From DATLXU01 sp035575515 (lineage in GTDB: Bacteria > Acidobacteriota > Blastocatellia > UBA7656): 64,000 nucleotides of DNA. A program made the position numbers and the translations under genes. Under the pieces are notes generated by a model. The model did not search any database. It was not told where the DNA came from and saw nothing but the letters and a program-made list of their open reading frames with translations. Positions 62,608 through 64,000 of this stretch are shown piece after piece (position 1 is the first letter of the stretch; each line of letters begins with the position of its first letter). Location: contig DATLXU010000127.1 of assembly GCA_035575515.1 (NCBI GenBank), positions 62,001 to 126,000 of the forward strand. The letters are read 5' to 3'.

Positions 62608-63804
62608 ATGAGAACTCGAATCGGCCTGCTCGCGGGCGTGCTCTTTACAGGACTCGCGCTGGCCTGCTTTTCATTGCTTTACACATCTCAAGCTCGAACA
62701 GAAAAACCGGCACACGAGCAAATACCCAGCACAATCACCGGCACAACTACGAAACCGGCAGCGACTACGGCGCACTCCGCCTGGCGAGTCGGCGCGCCCG
62801 TCACTTTCGAGAAGTTGACCATCTTTCCCGTAATAACCGACGAGCCTGCCGCAACAGATGATTTCATCACGCTTGATGAAGGATTGCGCGCGGGCACGGT
62901 CACGGTGACAGAAATCAGTTCCAGCCCGCGAACGGTCAGACCGGTTGCGCCGCCCAATCCGCGCAATCAACGGGCGCAGCAGAATCAGATTCCAAATCAG
63001 GTCGCGCAGATTTCGGATGGCGCGCGCGTGAACACGCTCGCGCTGACGAACAAGTCGGGCAGGAAGCTGATACTCATCGCAGGCGAAATGGTCATAGGCG
63101 GCAAGCAGGATCGCATAGTCGGCCACGATTGCATCGTCGCATCGTCTGACACGCCCGTGCCGCTTGACGTCTTTTGCGTCGAGCACGGTCGCTGGTCGGG
63201 AAGCAGCTTGTCATTCGGCCAGAGCAGCCGCAGTGAAAGCGTCACCGTATCGGGCGAGGCAAGCGGCTATGGCGTGATGGCTTCGCCGAAGGTGCGCGAG
63301 AAAGCGCAGGCGAAAAAACAGCAGACTGAAGTCTGGGATGAAGTTTCAAAGATGGTTCAGGAAAACCGCGTCGCAACGGCGACGGGCGACCTCAAGAGCG
63401 TTTACGAAGACAGGCGCGTGAACTCTTCGCTTGAAAGCTACGAGCGCGCGTTCAAGGACAACGTGACGGGCGCGAACGTCGTCGGCGTGGTCGTCGCAGT
63501 CGGCGGAAAGATAATCTCTGCCGATGTGTTCGCAAGCCCGCGACTGTTTCGAGCCTACTGGCCGAAGATGCTCAGGTCATACGCGCTCGAAGCAATCAAC
63601 GCGACTGCAAGCAAGCAGACGGTTGGCGCGCGCGCGGCTGAGGCTTTCCTTGCTCGCGTCGAAGGCGAGAAAGCAGCTTCGGGTCAGGAAGGCGTTTATC
63701 GTTTGACCGAGCATCAATCTGAAAAGGGCGCAAGCTTCGAGCTTGAGAGCGCGGCGAAGGCTGCGCCCGTGCTCCTTCATTTCAACCGCGTAAACAAACA
63801 GTAG
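62608..63804 (+). CDS. Secreted ARPP-1/DUF6569-domain protein
   Basis: 398 residues with GGAGG before the ATG and a signal peptide (IGLLAGVLFTGLALACFSLL). The mature part follows the ARPP-1 pattern: VTFEKLTIFPVITDEPAATDDFITLDEGLRAGTVTVTE, VNTLALTNKSGRKLILIAGEMVIGGKQDRIVGHDCIVASSDTPVPLDVFCVEHGRW, and a C-terminal half with NVVGVVVAVGGKIISADVFASPRLFRAYWPKMLRSYALEA. Function of the family is not known. It ends at a clear terminator. Confidence 0.82.
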   Translation: MRTRIGLLAGVLFTGLALACFSLLYTSQARTEKPAHEQIPSTITGTTTKPAATTAHSAWRVGAPVTFEKLTIFPVITDEPAATDDFITLDEGLRAGTVTVTEISSSPRTVRPVAPPNPRNQRAQQNQIPNQVAQISDGARVNTLALTNKSGRKLILIAGEMVIGGKQDRIVGHDCIVASSDTPVPLDVFCVEHGRWSGSSLSFGQSSRSESVTVSGEASGYGVMASPKVREKAQAKKQQTEVWDEVSKMVQENRVATATGDLKSVYEDRRVNSSLESYERAFKDNVTGANVVGVVVAVGGKIISADVFASPRLFRAYWPKMLRSYALEAINATASKQTVGARAAEAFLARVEGEKAASGQEGVYRLTEHQSEKGASFELESAAKAAPVLLHFNRVNKQ

Positions 63805-63859
63805 AACGGATTCGGGCAAGGGGGATTGGGAGCAAGTTTCACTCAAGCGTTGAATGATG

Positions 63860-63885
63860 GCCCGCATCACACGGTGCGGGCTTTT
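63860..63885 (+). terminator. Intrinsic terminator after the ARPP-1 gene
   Basis: A perfect 7-bp stem (GCCCGCA / TGCGGGC, 8-nt loop) followed by TTTT, 56 nt after the stop codon. Downstream to 64000 nothing could be recognised. Confidence 0.75.
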
Positions 63886-64000
63886 GTCTTGAAAATCTAA
63901 TTTCGCCCCAAGAGAAATGAGGATAAGCGCGGCGCTAACGAAATAAGAATCGGCCTCGCGCCGCGCGTCTTTGCAAGCTGTCGCCTGATGCGCTAGGATT

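Overview
The window looks like chromosomal DNA of a member of the Acidobacteriota, probably class Blastocatellia. That placement is an inference. It rests on moderately high GC with dense codon use, on small secreted families of the type WRGITPLRSTxxDV and CKLTxAQAPxIRGLRLGMT, on tandem pyrophosphate-type phosphofructokinases, and on spacers filled with heptamer-repeat hairpins. No rRNA, tRNA, CRISPR array or prophage was seen.

Layout. 1-2 kb: an ATP-grasp ligase cut by the window edge, behind a leader-peptide attenuator, and a DUF2071 protein. 2-9 kb: a secreted D,D-carboxypeptidase, the tilS-hpt-ftsH cluster, and a membrane NHL-propeller protein. 9-14 kb: two tandem PPi-type phosphofructokinases, a divergent MerR/cobalamin-domain regulator resembling CarH, and a sigma-70 factor. 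14-24 kb: an HhH-GPD DNA glycosylase, queF, a frameshifted small secreted protein, an ABC exporter whose permease and ATPase genes are separated by a Uma2 nuclease, rhomboid, nadK and a zinc-ribbon protein. 24-31 kb: a tRNA-dihydrouridine synthase, a P1 peptidase, a V4R-like protein, a hotdog thioesterase, an MscS channel and an intradiol dioxygenase. 31-42 kb: a long minus-strand block holding most of the succinylase lysine/diaminopimelate pathway (lysC, asd, dapA, dapB, dapD, an aminotransferase, a dapE-like deacylase), interspersed with lineage-type secreted proteins, then tdk, a lone SecD-like lipoprotein, a TPR protein and ggt. 44-60 kb: an expanded potassium-uptake locus with a KdpD C-terminal kinase, kdpE, a porin, small membrane ORFs, kdpF, a decayed IS5-family element, kdpA-kdpB-kdpC, a histidine kinase without its phosphoacceptor histidine, a free-standing KdpD N-terminal protein, and an APC permease with frameshifts. 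60-64 kb: small membrane proteins, a short-chain dehydrogenase and a secreted ARPP-1-type protein.

How parts work together. KdpD sensor functions are spread over two separate genes plus a kinase-like third gene. Two near-identical KdpE-like operator sequences lie before the porin-kdpFABC block and before the APC permease block, which suggests one potassium regulon of about 14 kb. The DAP block supplies peptidoglycan crosslinks and lysine, but no dapF or lysA is present here.

The most unusual signals are: (1) a repeated element of about 120 bp made of a 33-bp palindrome between heptamer-repeat arms, with the same palindrome also inside two protein genes in the same reading frame; (2) heptamer hairpins in most minus-strand spacers and also inserted in frame in tilS; (3) an Hpt homologue and a histidine kinase that have each lost catalytic residues; (4) a cysteine-rich leader peptide with mutually exclusive hairpins ahead of the ATP-grasp gene.
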